This document shows, piece after piece, positions 7,301-17,869 of a DNA stretch of 64,000 nucleotides. Position 1 is the first letter of the stretch. Each line of letters begins with the position of its first letter. This stretch comes from Nocardioides sp. QY071. GTDB taxonomy: Bacteria > Actinomycetota > Actinomycetes > Propionibacteriales > Nocardioidaceae. The notes beneath the pieces were generated by a model, which did no database searches, was not told the DNA's origin, and saw nothing but the letters and a program-made list of their open reading frames with translations. The position numbers were made by a program, and so were the translations under genes. The DNA lies in contig NZ_CP124681.1 of the NCBI RefSeq assembly GCF_029961765.1, positions 868,001-932,000 of the forward strand, read 5' to 3'.

Positions 7301-10060
7301 GTGGACGGCGCGCTGAGCGATGCCCGGGGTGAGTACGACTCCGTCTACGGCACCATCGCGACCGACTGGAAGCGACAGGGTGAGGACCTCACCCTGGCGG
7401 TCGACGTACCTGTCAACACAACGGCCGAGGTCGTGCTGCCAGCGGCCAACACCTGGGCCGTCACCGAGGGTGGCGACCTCCTCCCCGACGTGGCCGGGGT
7501 GCAGGACGTCACCAGTGCCGACGGCGAGGTCGTCGTGACCGTCGGGTCGGGCAGCTACGACTTCACCGTGACCGCGGCCGACGCGCCCCTCGGGGCGATC
7601 CTCGACCTGATCGAGGCGGCCCGCGAGCACGTCGGCGACACGGTGTCTGCCGGCGACCTGGCCGACGGCGACGGGACGCACCTGACCGACGGTCTCGACG
7701 AGGCCCGGGACGACGTGCTCGCGGCCCGCACCGCCGAGGGCGACGCCGTCGCCGAGCACCTGGTGGGCGCGCTGGACACGATCCGTGGCCTGCGCACCTG
7801 GCTCGGGCTGAGCGACGTGGACGGACCCGTCCGCGGAGACGTCGACCGTCGTCTCGCCGCCGTCGAGCAGGCGCTGGCCCGGGTGGTGATGTCCGCCCAC
7901 GGCCTGGCCGTGAGCCTTCCGCCGGTCGACGCCCCGGTGGCCGCGGGGAGCGAGGTGTCGGGCTCCGTCGTCGTCGTCAACGACGGTGACGCCCCGGTCT
8001 CCGACCTGACCGCGACCGTCGAGGTCGATGGCTGGGCGCCCGCGAGCATCGCGCCGGCCGACCTGGCACCCGGCGCGAGCGCCGAGCTCCCGGTGACCGT
8101 GCGCGTGCCCGCGAACGCGGCGGCCGGAGGCCATGACGCCACGGTGGAGGTCTCCTTCACCCTGGACGGCCACGACTACACGGTCGGCGACGCCACTGCG
8201 GACTGGGTCCGCGTGGACTCCGGTCTCGGCATCGGCGACATCACGGTGGAGCCGGCCGGCGAGGACCCGGTCGAGCGGCTCGTCCTGGACGTGCCGGTGC
8301 ACAACGCCGGCGACCGCGACACCCGGGTCTCCGCCGCGGTGCGCGGCCTGGCCGCCGGCTGGCGGTCGGTGCCCTCCGCCGAGACCCTGGTCCCGGCCGG
8401 GGAGACGGCCACCGCGAAGGTGCCGGTGACGGTGCCGCTCGACCTGGTCGGCGGGAAGGTCGACCTCACGGTCGATGTCCGGCAGGCCGGCCGGACGACG
8501 GTGTCCGAGGCGACGAGCGTGACCGTCGACCTGCCGCACCCGCCCACCGCACAGGCCGTCGACCACGTCGACTTCGGCAACGCGGCCTCGGAGACCGAGC
8601 ACGCGCTGCAGGCGGCCCCGAACAGCGGCACCAACAGCGAGGCCGGCTACACGCGACGCTATGCGCACTCGTCGTACCCCGGCTCCTGGTACTCCGTGGA
8701 GGTCGACGTCCCCGCCGGGGAGCCGTTCCTCATCCGCAACATCGAGACGTACGACGGCGCACGGACCAAGAAGTACAACGTGTACGTCGACGGGACGCTG
8801 GTGAGGACCCAGCTGGTGCCGCGCACGGAGAGCGGTCTGGGGATCAAGGTCTATGACCTTCTCGTCGACGACCCGGCGGTGCTGCCCGCCGACGGGACGG
8901 CGCGGATCAAGTACGAGTACCCGCTCGACGCGTCGGGCTACTTCGACCCGTCGATCGCCGACATGTGGGTGCTGCCGCTGGGCGACGACACCCGGGTGCC
9001 GGACGTCGCGGCCACGGTCGCCACCGGCGTGCCGGGAACGGGCGGCTGGTACGCCTCCCCGGTCACCGTCGAGGTGGCGGCCGCCGACGGTCGCGACCCC
9101 GTGCCGGCCGTCGAGGTCGGCCAGGACGCGGGCTGGCAGGCCTATGCCGGAGCGGTCGGGATCGCCGAGGAGGGCGAGCACACCGTCTCCTACCGCGCCA
9201 CCGACGCTGCGGGCAACCGGTCGCCGGTCGGCGAGTTGAAGGTCGGCATCGACCTGACGCCGCCCGCCACCGTCCTGACGATGGAGCGGGGCAGCGGCGT
9301 GGACGGGTCCGACCGGGCCCGGCTCGCGCTCGCCGCGGAGGACGCGCTGAGCGGCGTGGCCACCACTCGCTACCGGATCGACGGGGGAGCATGGCAGCGC
9401 GCCGACGACAGCCCGGTCCTGGTCGAGGGGTACGGCGACCACGTGGTCGAGTACACGTCGACCGACCTCGCCGGCAACACCGAGGCGGTGCACCGGACCA
9501 CGGTGACGCTCGCCGACGTCGACCGGATCGCCGCGGTCGTGGCGCCTCAGGTGACGGGTGTCGCGCAGTACGGCGCGACGCTGACCGCGACCGACGGCTC
9601 GTGGAACACCAAGGGGCTGGACCTCGCCCGCCAGTGGCTGCGGGACGGGCAGCCGATCCCGGGCGCGACCGGCTCGACGTATGCCGTCGGGGTGGCGGAC
9701 CTGGGCGCCCGGCTCGCGGTGCGGGTCACGGCCAGCAAGGCCGGTGGGAGCGGGGTCGCCGACTCCGCCGCCGTCGGTCCGGTCACTGCGGCCGACCTGG
9801 CTCTCGGGGTCCCGGTGGTCTCCGGCAAGGCCCGGGTCGGCAAGCGGCTGACGGGGAGCCTGGCGGTGCCGGCCGGCGCCACGGTGGGCTACCAGTGGTT
9901 CGCGGGCAAGAAGGCGATCAAGGGCGCGACGGCCCGCTCGCTCCGGTTGGGCGCGAAGCTCACCGGCAAGCGGATCAGTCTGCGCGTCGTCGTGTCCCTG
10001 CCAGGTCACCAGACCGCGACGGTGACCAGCGCCAAGACCGCGAAGGTCAAGCGCCGCTGA
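4310..10060 (+). CDS. Secreted multidomain alpha-L-rhamnosidase (GH78)
   Basis: This 1916-residue extracellular enzyme should release L-rhamnose from glycans or glycosides. A basic, hydrophobic signal peptide ends near AVAAPA (about residue 38). An N-terminal Ig-like domain and a concanavalin-like insert (about 165-330) precede the GH78 core. The core has the N-domain (TLNGEPVGDQHLAPGWTDYN) and the (alpha/alpha)6 barrel with DTPARDERLGWTGD (D674, D679, E680, D687; E680 likely general acid) and TTMWERW (E944, likely base). After the core come a helical stretch, NEW3-like beta domains, a carbohydrate-binding-like sandwich (about 1430-1560), Ig repeats and two YQW-type repeats ending in a basic AKVKRR tail. 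AGGAGG precedes the ATG. Family is confident; the natural substrate is unknown. Confidence 0.93.
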   Translation: MTHRRRLLTSTVAAATLALGMLTGAPFAWTAPAVAAPAAVDEGLAVTGLQTNGRTKPLGIGADDVVFGWRSTSAARGAVQSAYELEVLLADGGATVWSSGKVDSDDQLDIAYGGPALASQTRYSWRVRVWDGADQAGAWSDPTWFETGLLDAGDWGEAEWVGAPADVEAAKWTDYTADFDFTLDNLVFAAMIRSANTNNGYMWQVKAVGNQSLFRPHTKINGSYASLGDVDISSIITADELRTGEHRMSVTVDGDTITTSIDGKQIDSRTRTNFAQGFVGFRTSVATEGTEAFTVHAVHVQAKNGAVLLDTDFTDGNPFNGGTLVGDGLEVKGNQEFLWHSPDDNLPLLRTDFATESGKTVERARIYATARGIYELTLNGEPVGDQHLAPGWTDYNTRFQHQTYDVTDQVREGDNGLGATMGNGWWGGKVGMWGPGVYGNRLSLLARLRIDYTDGTSQWVDSGDDWTTHAGPYLAADNIDGETFDARLAQPGWDQPGYDDSGWTPAVARESATELVVPQPDEPVRTTQELDVVERTEPTPGTFVYDLGQNMVGVARMVLTGQPGSTVKVRYGEMLNPDGTLYTANLRAAKVTDHYTFGTGGTVTYEPALTQHGFRYVEITGAGTPPAASDVTGVVWGSDLPATGDLETSSPMLNQLLSNISWGQRGNFVSIPTDTPARDERLGWTGDINVFAPTASYLRDTRAFLSKWMTDLSDAAYADGNLPGIAPVPPGIDLGTGLGWSDAGITVPYAVFKAQGDTAIVRQSYALMTKYLDLVEAGAGADLIDTARGNWNDWLNLDDPTPVGVLGTAYYAEDARMLAEMAAAIGEDADAARFAQLSADVRAAFGAEFVAADGTITGNSQTGYAMALGMDLVPDELRDAVAAKFVAKLAASDNHLTTGFLGTPWLLPALTSIDRDDLAYELLLHEDYPSWGYEVAMGATTMWERWNSINPDGSFGDVGMNSFNHYAYGAVGDWMYQNIGGISPLEPGYRRFRVAPAVDGALSDARGEYDSVYGTIATDWKRQGEDLTLAVDVPVNTTAEVVLPAANTWAVTEGGDLLPDVAGVQDVTSADGEVVVTVGSGSYDFTVTAADAPLGAILDLIEAAREHVGDTVSAGDLADGDGTHLTDGLDEARDDVLAARTAEGDAVAEHLVGALDTIRGLRTWLGLSDVDGPVRGDVDRRLAAVEQALARVVMSAHGLAVSLPPVDAPVAAGSEVSGSVVVVNDGDAPVSDLTATVEVDGWAPASIAPADLAPGASAELPVTVRVPANAAAGGHDATVEVSFTLDGHDYTVGDATADWVRVDSGLGIGDITVEPAGEDPVERLVLDVPVHNAGDRDTRVSAAVRGLAAGWRSVPSAETLVPAGETATAKVPVTVPLDLVGGKVDLTVDVRQAGRTTVSEATSVTVDLPHPPTAQAVDHVDFGNAASETEHALQAAPNSGTNSEAGYTRRYAHSSYPGSWYSVEVDVPAGEPFLIRNIETYDGARTKKYNVYVDGTLVRTQLVPRTESGLGIKVYDLLVDDPAVLPADGTARIKYEYPLDASGYFDPSIADMWVLPLGDDTRVPDVAATVATGVPGTGGWYASPVTVEVAAADGRDPVPAVEVGQDAGWQAYAGAVGIAEEGEHTVSYRATDAAGNRSPVGELKVGIDLTPPATVLTMERGSGVDGSDRARLALAAEDALSGVATTRYRIDGGAWQRADDSPVLVEGYGDHVVEYTSTDLAGNTEAVHRTTVTLADVDRIAAVVAPQVTGVAQYGATLTATDGSWNTKGLDLARQWLRDGQPIPGATGSTYAVGVADLGARLAVRVTASKAGGSGVADSAAVGPVTAADLALGVPVVSGKARVGKRLTGSLAVPAGATVGYQWFAGKKAIKGATARSLRLGAKLTGKRISLRVVVSLPGHQTATVTSAKTAKVKRR

Positions 10061-10087
10061 CCTCCCGGCGGGAGTGAGGCCCGGAGT

Positions 10088-10116
10088 GGCCCAACCGCGT
10101 GACTCGCGGTTGGGCC
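10088..10116 (+). terminator. Intrinsic terminator after the rhamnosidase
   Basis: GGCCCAACCGCG (10088-10099) pairs perfectly with CGCGGTTGGGCC (10105-10116) across a 5-nt loop. The 12-bp stem lies 27 bp past the rhamnosidase stop. No U-tract follows, as is common in actinobacteria. Confidence 0.75.
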
Positions 10117-10132
10117 GTTCCGGCGGTACGGT

Positions 10133-10146
10133 ATGAATCGTTTCAA
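10133..10146. promoter_or_regulatory. LacI-family-type operator before lutABC
   Basis: ATGAATCGTTTCAA contains the 12-bp dyad TGAATCGTTTCA (TGAAWCGWTTCA) and shares CGTTTCAA with the site at 4282-4295. It lies 26 bp before the lutA ATG. An upstream in-frame ATG at 10133 would place the operator inside the coding sequence, so ATG 10172 is preferred. Confidence 0.55.
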
Positions 10147-10171
10147 GAGCCAAGAGTGGGAGAGTGGGGCC

Positions 10172-10912
10172 ATGCGGGTCGCGTTGATGGTCACCTGCGT
10201 CAACGACGCCATGTTCCCGGGCACGGGCCAGGCCGTCGTCCGGCTGCTGCGGCGGCTCGGCGTCGATGTCGACTTCCCCCAGGCGCAGACCTGCTGCGGG
10301 CAGCCGATGGTCAACACCGGCTACCTCGACGAGGCGGTGCCCGCGGTGCGGTCCTTCGTCCGGGCCTTCGAGGGGTACGACGCCGTCGTCACCCCGTCCG
10401 GCTCGTGCGCCGGGTCCGCGCGGCACCAGCACCAGCTCGTGGCGGCGCGCTCCGGAGACACCGGCCTGGCGGCCGCGGTCGCGCAGACCTCGCCGAGGAC
10501 CCACGAGCTGAGTGAGTTCCTCGTCGACGTGCTCGGGGTGACGGACGTCGGGGCGTACTTCCCACACTCGGTGGCCTACCACCCGACCTGCCACTCGCTG
10601 CGGATGCTCGGAGTCGGCGACCGGCCACGCCGGTTGCTGGAGAAGGTCCGCGGACTGCGACTCGTGGACCTGCCGAAGGCCGAGGAGTGCTGCGGCTTCG
10701 GCGGCACCTTCGCGCTGAAGAACTCCGACACCTCGGTGGCGATGGGATCCGACAAGGCGCGCCACGTGCGCGAGACCGGCGCCGAGGTCCTCGTCGCCGG
10801 GGACAACTCGTGCCTGATGCACATCGGGGGAGTGCTCAACCGGGGGCGGTCGGGCGTCCGGGTGATGCACCTCGCGGAGGTCCTCGCCTCGACCGAGGAG
10901 CAGCCGGCATGA
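10172..10912 (+). CDS. lutA: L-lactate oxidation complex subunit LutA (Fe-S, CCG domains)
   Basis: LutA/LldE-type protein of 246 residues with two cysteine-rich CCG motifs: QTCCGQP (C41-C42) and EECCGFGG (C173-C174). These coordinate Fe-S clusters in the LutABC complex, which oxidises L-lactate to pyruvate. The start at ATG 10172 is chosen because it has GGGAG upstream and begins at the conserved core; a longer frame from 10133 would read through the operator. The stop overlaps the lutB start (ATGA). Placement after the rhamnose genes fits lactate being made by RhaEW. Confidence 0.92.
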   Translation: MRVALMVTCVNDAMFPGTGQAVVRLLRRLGVDVDFPQAQTCCGQPMVNTGYLDEAVPAVRSFVRAFEGYDAVVTPSGSCAGSARHQHQLVAARSGDTGLAAAVAQTSPRTHELSEFLVDVLGVTDVGAYFPHSVAYHPTCHSLRMLGVGDRPRRLLEKVRGLRLVDLPKAEECCGFGGTFALKNSDTSVAMGSDKARHVRETGAEVLVAGDNSCLMHIGGVLNRGRSGVRVMHLAEVLASTEEQPA

Positions 10913-12377
10913 CGGGCCCGACGACCGGGACCTTCGTCGGCATGCCGGCCTTCCCCACAGCAGCCCGGACAGCACTGGCCGACACCCAGCTGCGCCACAA
11001 CCTGGCCCACGCCACCGGCGTGATCCGCGGCAAGCGGGCCGCGGTGGTCGGCGAGGTCGACAACTGGGAGGAGCTGCGCCTGGCCGGCGCGGCCGTCAAG
11101 GAGCGCGCGCTGCGCTCGCTCGACACCCACCTCGTGCAGCTCGAGGAGTCGCTGACCGCACGCGGCGCCGTCGTGCACTGGGCGCGCGACGCCGAGGAGG
11201 CCAACCGGGTCGTCGTCGACATCGCCCGTGCGCACGCCGTCGACGAGGTCGTGAAGGTCAAGTCGATGGTCACCCAGGAGATCGCGCTCAACGAGGCGCT
11301 CGAAGCCTCGGGCATCGCGGCCTGGGAGACCGACCTCGCCGAGCTGATCGTCCAGCTGGGGGGCGACCTGCCCAGCCACATCCTGGTGCCCGCCATCCAC
11401 CGCAACCGGGCCGAGATCCGCGAGATCTTCCGCCGCCGGATGGGCGAGGTCGGCCGGCCCGCCCCCGACGACCTCACCGACGAGCCGGCGGTGCTGGCCG
11501 GAGCTGCCCGCGAGCACCTGCGCGAGAAGTTCCTGCGCGCCCGGATGGCCGTCTCCGGCGCGAACTTCGCCGTGGCCGACACCGGCACCCTGGTCGTCGT
11601 CGAGTCCGAGGGCAACGGCCGGATGTGCCTGACCCTGCCCGAGGTGCTGGTCAGCATCGTCGGCATCGAGAAGGTCGTCCCGACCTGGGCCGAGCTCGAC
11701 CCGCTGCTCCGGCTGCTGCCGCGCTCCTCGACCGGTGAGCGGATGAACCCCTACACCTCGACCTGGACCGGCATCACGCCCGGCGACGGCCCCCAGGAGG
11801 TGCACGTCGTGCTCCTCGACAACGGACGCACCCGGGCCCTCGCCGACGAGACCGGCCGCCAGGCGCTGCGCTGCATCCGGTGCTCGGCCTGCCTCAACGT
11901 CTGCCCGGTCTACGAGCGCACCGGTGGCCACGCCTACGGCTCGGTCTACCCCGGTCCGATCGGCGCGATCCTGAACCCCCTGCTGCGCGGTACCGGCGAC
12001 CCGCAGACCGACTCGCTGCCCTACGCCTCCTCGCTGTGCGGCGCCTGCTTCGAGGCCTGCCCGGTCCGCATCGACATCCCCGAGGTGCTGGTCCACCTGC
12101 GCTCGCAGGTCGTCGACGGACACCGTGAGGACCGGATCCCCAAGCCCGAGGCGGTGGCCTTCCGCGGCGCCGCGTGGGCGTTCGGCGACGCCTCCCGGCT
12201 CGACCGCGTCGAGCGACTCTCCTCCGTCGCGGGACGGATCCTGCGTCGTCGCGGCCGTACGTCGCTCGGTCGCCTTCCCGGTCCCGGCTCGGCCTGGACC
12301 GACGCCCGCGACCTGCCCGCGCCACCGACGGAGTCCTTCCGTGAGTGGTGGCAGCGCACCGACGGAGGGGAGCGCCC

Positions 12378-12381
<4 letters not shown>
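10909..12381 (+). CDS. lutB: L-lactate oxidation complex subunit LutB (ferredoxin-like Fe-S protein)
   Basis: LutB/LldF protein of 490 residues. It has an N-terminal LUD-type region and two 4Fe-4S motifs, CIRCSACLNVCP from C322 and CGACFEACP from C377, followed by the family's C-terminal domain. Together with LutA and LutC it forms the cytoplasmic iron-sulfur lactate dehydrogenase system. ATG 10909 overlaps the lutA stop by 4 nt and the lutC ATG overlaps its own stop, so the three are almost certainly translationally coupled. Length is usual for the family. Confidence 0.93.
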
Positions 12382-14002
<1,621 letters not shown>

Positions 14003-14030
14003 AGGCGCCTGGGCCTGCGAGCAAGATGCT

Positions 14031-14060
14031 TTGACTTCAAGTACTCGAAGTTCCTAGCCT
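14031..14060 (+). promoter_or_regulatory. Promoter and MerR-type operator of the MerR/ADH operon
   Basis: A -35 TTGACT (14031-14036) and -10 TAGCCT (14055-14060) are 18 bp apart. Between and overlapping them is the dyad ACTTCaAGTACTcGAAGT (14034-14051; 8 of 9 arm positions pair), placed as MerR-family sites are. The -10 ends 7 nt before the GTG at 14068, which implies a leaderless mRNA. Confidence 0.7.
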
Positions 14061-14067
14061 CGTCGAA

Positions 14068-14523
14068 GTGAGCTCACGAACGGCCGGCCGGACCTTCTCC
14101 ATCAAGGAAGCAGCCGCACTGACCGGGCTCCCGGCGAGCACTCTGCGCTACTACGAGTCGGTCGGGGTGGTCGCACCCGTGGGCCGCTCGTCGAGCAGCG
14201 GGCACCGGGTCTACACGGAGGGCGACCTCGACGTGCTGACCTGGGTGGCGTGCCTCAACGCGACGGGCCTGTCGATCAGCGACATGCGCCAGTACGTCGA
14301 GAACGGGGCCAAGGGAGCGGCGGCGGCCGACCAGCAGATCGAGCTGCTCGCGGCCCAGCGGGACCGGCTGGCGGTGGAGGCCGAGCAGCTCGCCGTACGA
14401 CGTCGCTACGTGCAGCTCAAGATCGACTACTGGCAGGCCGTGGCCGACGGCGACCAGGACCGGGCGCGGGCCCTGTCCGAGGACGCCCTCGCCCTCGCCG
14501 ACTCACTCAAGAAGAACCCCTGA
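14068..14523 (+). CDS. MerR-family transcriptional regulator
   Basis: 151-residue MerR regulator. The winged HTH is [26 protein letters not shown] (about residues 10-35, split motif [11 protein letters not shown] and STLRYYE), then a long dimerisation helix around 90-120. Only one cysteine (in VACLNATG) is seen and there is no metal-binding C-terminal loop, so an aldehyde or redox-responsive AdhR/NmlR-like role is more likely than metal sensing. It is followed 13 bp later by an alcohol dehydrogenase, its probable target. It likely autoregulates through the dyad at 14034-14051. Confidence 0.85.
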   Translation: MSSRTAGRTFSIKEAAALTGLPASTLRYYESVGVVAPVGRSSSSGHRVYTEGDLDVLTWVACLNATGLSISDMRQYVENGAKGAAAADQQIELLAAQRDRLAVEAEQLAVRRRYVQLKIDYWQAVADGDQDRARALSEDALALADSLKKNP

Positions 14524-14536
14524 CGAGGAGATGACC

Positions 14537-15592
14537 ATGATCTACGACCGCAACCACGTCGCCGCCTGGGCCGCGCCGAGCAGCAAGGCGCCGCTCGAGC
14601 CGACCACCATCGAGCGCCGTGAGGTCGGCGCGAACGACGTCCTCATCGCGATCGAGTACGCCGGCATCTGCCACTCCGACATCCACACCGTGCGTGGGGA
14701 CTGGGGTCCGCAGCCGTTCCCGGTGGTGCCCGGGCACGAGATCGTCGGCGTGGTCGCCGAGGTCGGCTCCGGCGTGACGCGCCACCGGGTCGGCGACCGG
14801 GTCGGCGTCGGCTGCCTGGTCAACGCGTGCCGCGAGTGCGTCAACTGCCTGCGCGGCGAGGAGCAGTTCTGCACCAACGGCAGCGTCGGCACGTACGCCG
14901 CCACGGACCGCGACGGCTCCACCACGCAGGGTGGCTACTCCACGCACGTCGTGGTGGACGCGAACTTCGTGCTGTCGGTGCCCGAGGGCCTCGACCCGGC
15001 TGCGGCCGCGCCGCTGCTGTGCGCCGGCATCACGACGTACTCGCCGCTCAAGCGCTGGGGCGCCGGCCCGGGCAGGAAGGTCGCGGTCCTCGGCCTCGGC
15101 GGGCTGGGCCACATGGCGGTCAAGATCGCGCACGCGATGGGCGCCGAGGTGACCGTGCTGTCGCAGTCGCTGAAGAAGCAGGAGGACGCCGAGCGACTCG
15201 GTGCCGACCACTACTACGCGACCTCCGACCCGACGACCTTCGAGGCGCTCGCCGGCGAGTTCGACCTCATCGTCAACACGGTGAGCGTCAGCCTCGACAT
15301 GAACTCCTACCTCCGCCTGCTCGCCGTCGACGGCGCCATCGTCAACGTCGGCGCGCCGCCGCGGCCGTTCAGCGTCTCGCCGATGTCGCTCATCTACGGC
15401 CGGCACTCGCTCGCCGGGTCGATGATCGGCGGCATCGCGGAGACGCAGGAGATGCTCGACTTCTGCGCCGAGCACGGCATCGGCTCCGAGATCGAGGTGA
15501 TCGCGGCCGACACCGTCAACGAGGCGTACGAGCGGGTGCTCGCCTCCGACGTCCGCTACCGCTTCGTGATCGACGCCGCCACCATCGCCTAG
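14537..15592 (+). CDS. Zinc-dependent NAD(P) alcohol dehydrogenase (cinnamyl/YahK type)
   Basis: Medium-chain zinc alcohol dehydrogenase of about 351 residues. The catalytic zinc site (GICHSDIH, then PGHEIVG), the four-cysteine structural zinc loop ([20 protein letters not shown]; 20 residues) and the Rossmann glycine motif GLGGLGH are all present. It interconverts alcohols and aldehydes, probably in aldehyde detoxification. GAGGAG (14525-14530) sits directly before ATG 14531 but 6 nt before ATG 14537, so 14537 is the better start. It is in an operon with the MerR gene. Confidence 0.88.
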   Translation: MIYDRNHVAAWAAPSSKAPLEPTTIERREVGANDVLIAIEYAGICHSDIHTVRGDWGPQPFPVVPGHEIVGVVAEVGSGVTRHRVGDRVGVGCLVNACRECVNCLRGEEQFCTNGSVGTYAATDRDGSTTQGGYSTHVVVDANFVLSVPEGLDPAAAAPLLCAGITTYSPLKRWGAGPGRKVAVLGLGGLGHMAVKIAHAMGAEVTVLSQSLKKQEDAERLGADHYYATSDPTTFEALAGEFDLIVNTVSVSLDMNSYLRLLAVDGAIVNVGAPPRPFSVSPMSLIYGRHSLAGSMIGGIAETQEMLDFCAEHGIGSEIEVIAADTVNEAYERVLASDVRYRFVIDAATIA

Positions 15593-15607
15593 CTGTGCGG
15601 CGGACCA

Positions 15608-16510
15608 CTAGCGCCCGTACGGCGCGTGCTCGACCACGTGGTCGCGCAACCGCGTCGCGACGGGCGCCAGGGGGCGATCGGTCCGCCAGGTGAGGCCGAT
15701 CGTCCGGCGGGCCCGGGGGTTGCGGATCCGCAGGCCCGTCGTCCCGGACACGCCGGCCATGTTCTCCGGGACGATCGCGACGCCCAGGCCGGCGGCCACC
15801 AGGCCCTCGATGGTGGCGAGGTCGGCGCTCTCGAACGAGACCGGGGGAGCCACGCCCGCGTCGGCGAGCAGGCCCTCCACGAGGGAGCTGTGGCCGAAAC
15901 CGGGTGGTGTGGTCACGAGGTCGTCGTCGGCGAGCTCGGCCAGGTCGACCAGCTTGCGGTCCCGAAGCCGGTGCGTGGGGCCGACGGCGACGACCAGGCG
16001 CTCCTCCTGGAGGGGCACCCAGGCGAAGTCGCCGGGCGGCCGGGCGGACATGATCGCGAGCTCGGCCGCGCCCGTCGCCAGGTCGCGCATCATGTCGTGT
16101 CCCGGCTCCTGGGTCAGCTCGACCCGGACCAGCGGCGCCTGCTCGTGGAAGCCGCGCAGGATCCGCGGGACGAGCGAGGTCGCGATCGAGTCGAGGAAGG
16201 CGAGCCGGACGATGCCGCGCTCCGGGTCGTGCCGGGTGCCGAGCTCGTGGCGCAGCTGCTGGTAGCGACCCAGCATCTCCCGTGCCGTGGCCACCACCAG
16301 CTCGCCGTCGGGGGAGGTGACCAAGCCGTGGGGCACGCGCTCGAAGAGGCGGACGCCGAGCTCGTCCTCGACCCGGGCCAGCGCGCGGGACAGCGTCGGC
16401 TGGCTGACGCCGAGCACGGCCGCGGTGTCGGTGACGTGCTCGTTGTCGGCCAGCGCCACGATCCACTCGAGGTCGCGCACCAGCACCCAGCGATCATACG
16501 TGTGACGCAT
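15608..16510 (-). CDS. LysR-family transcriptional regulator
   Basis: LysR regulator of 300 residues. The N-terminal winged HTH (LEWIVALADNEHVTDTAAVLG and SQPTLSRALARVE) is followed by a periplasmic-binding-like effector domain. It is divergent from the MFS gene and probably controls it and itself; a CATACGT/ACGTATG pair (16495-16501 and 16536-16542) lies in the shared gap. ATG 16510 gives a slightly long N-terminus; GTG 16486 is an alternative closer to the usual LysR start. Confidence 0.88.
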   Translation of the reverse strand: MRHTYDRWVLVRDLEWIVALADNEHVTDTAAVLGVSQPTLSRALARVEDELGVRLFERVPHGLVTSPDGELVVATAREMLGRYQQLRHELGTRHDPERGIVRLAFLDSIATSLVPRILRGFHEQAPLVRVELTQEPGHDMMRDLATGAAELAIMSARPPGDFAWVPLQEERLVVAVGPTHRLRDRKLVDLAELADDDLVTTPPGFGHSSLVEGLLADAGVAPPVSFESADLATIEGLVAAGLGVAIVPENMAGVSGTTGLRIRNPRARRTIGLTWRTDRPLAPVATRLRDHVVEHAPYGR

Positions 16511-16567
16511 GCAGAATGACGATCAAAGACATTGGACGTATGCGAGCTCGCGGCGCACCCTGATCCG

Positions 16568-17827
16568 GTGAGCAGGAACGCGACCATCGACCAGTCCCAC
16601 GTCGCGACCGGGGGACATGCCCCCGGCAGTGCGGGATACCGGCGGATCATGGCGGCGATGTTCGCCGCGGGCATGGCGACCTTCGTCCTCCTCTACGCGA
16701 CCCAGGCACTGCTGCCCGAGCTGCACACGACCTTCCACGTCAGCCCGACCCAGGCGACGTTGAGCATGTCGCTGACCACCGCCGGTCTCGCGCTCGGGCT
16801 GCTCGTCGCCGGCCCGGCGTCCGAGGTCGTGGGACGCACGCCGTTGATCGTCGGCTCGACCTGGGCAGCGACGCTCGTGGCCTGCCTGACGCCGTTTGCC
16901 CCGTCCTGGCAGGCGTTCCTGGGCCTGCGGCTGCTCGAGGGCGTGGTCCTCGCGGGCCTGCCCGCGGTGGCGACGGCGTACCTGCGCGAGGAGCTGCACG
17001 CCAGCGCCCTGGCCAGGGCGACCGGCCTCTACATCGGCGGTACGGCGCTCGGCGGCATGGCCGGCCGCCTGCTGACCGCGCCGGTGGCCGACCTCGCCGG
17101 CTGGCGGTGGGCGATGGCGAGCGCCGCCGTCTTCGCCCTCGGCTGCGCCGTCGCGGTCACCGTCGCGCTCCCGGCGTCCCGCAACTTCACCCCACGCCCG
17201 CGCGGGGGCGCCCAGCTCCGGTCGATGGCCCGGGTGGCGCTCCGCGACCCGGCGCTGCGCAGTCTCTACCTGCTCGGTGCCTGCGCGGTCGGCACGCTGG
17301 TCGCGGTCTTCAACGCCCTCGGGTTCCGGCTGACCACCGCGCCCTTCCACCTCAGCCTGGGCGCGATCAGCCTCCTCTACCTGGTCTACCCGCTCGGCAC
17401 GGTCAGCTCGATGGTCTCCGGCGCCCTGGCCGATCGCCTCGGGCGCCGCGCGGTGCTGCCGTCGGGGTGTGCGCTGGCCGTCCTCGGCGTCCTGCTCACC
17501 CTGCTCCCGTCGCTGGGCGCGATCGTGCTCGGGCTCGCCTGCCTGACCGCCGGCTTCTTCGTGATGCACGGCCTCGCCAGCGGCTGGGTGGCCGTCCGGG
17601 CCCACCTGGCGGGGGCGAGCGCGAGCCAGGCGGCCGCCTTCTACCTGTGCGCCTACTACGTCGGCTCGTCGGTCTTCGGCAGCTTGGGCGGGACGGCGTG
17701 GTCGGCGTACGGCTGGGGTGGTGTGGGGCTCCTCGCCCTCGCCCTGCTCGCCTGCGCGGGCGTGGCGACCGCCCGGTTGCGACGGATCCCGGTACTTCCG
17801 GGTTCACCGCTCCCTGCCCTTGGGTAG
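16568..17827 (+). CDS. MFS transporter (YnfM/DHA1-like)
   Basis: Major facilitator permease of about 419 residues with 12 predicted hydrophobic segments. The opening TFVLLYATQALLPEL and the loop GPASEVVGRTPLIVGS are typical of the YnfM/arabinose-efflux-like group. GTG 16568 is preferred over ATG 16532 because the first membrane segment begins shortly after it. It is divergent from the LysR gene at 15608-16510, the likely regulator. The exported compound is unknown. Confidence 0.85.
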   Translation: MSRNATIDQSHVATGGHAPGSAGYRRIMAAMFAAGMATFVLLYATQALLPELHTTFHVSPTQATLSMSLTTAGLALGLLVAGPASEVVGRTPLIVGSTWAATLVACLTPFAPSWQAFLGLRLLEGVVLAGLPAVATAYLREELHASALARATGLYIGGTALGGMAGRLLTAPVADLAGWRWAMASAAVFALGCAVAVTVALPASRNFTPRPRGGAQLRSMARVALRDPALRSLYLLGACAVGTLVAVFNALGFRLTTAPFHLSLGAISLLYLVYPLGTVSSMVSGALADRLGRRAVLPSGCALAVLGVLLTLLPSLGAIVLGLACLTAGFFVMHGLASGWVAVRAHLAGASASQAAAFYLCAYYVGSSVFGSLGGTAWSAYGWGGVGLLALALLACAGVATARLRRIPVLPGSPLPALG

Positions 17828-17869
17828 TGTCCCTGCGACAGCTGCGTCGATGGAGGGGGATGCGAGATC

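Noticed and set aside
10133..10171. Upstream ATG start for lutA
   Set aside because: It would translate the operator dyad, adds residues absent from LutA proteins, and ATG 10172 has a better ribosome binding site.
4292..10975. A 2227-codon open frame on the minus strand across the rhamnosidase and lutA
   Set aside because: It mirrors real plus-strand genes with GH78 and LutA motifs; long antisense frames are expected at this GC content and the translation is low-complexity V/R/G/D-rich.
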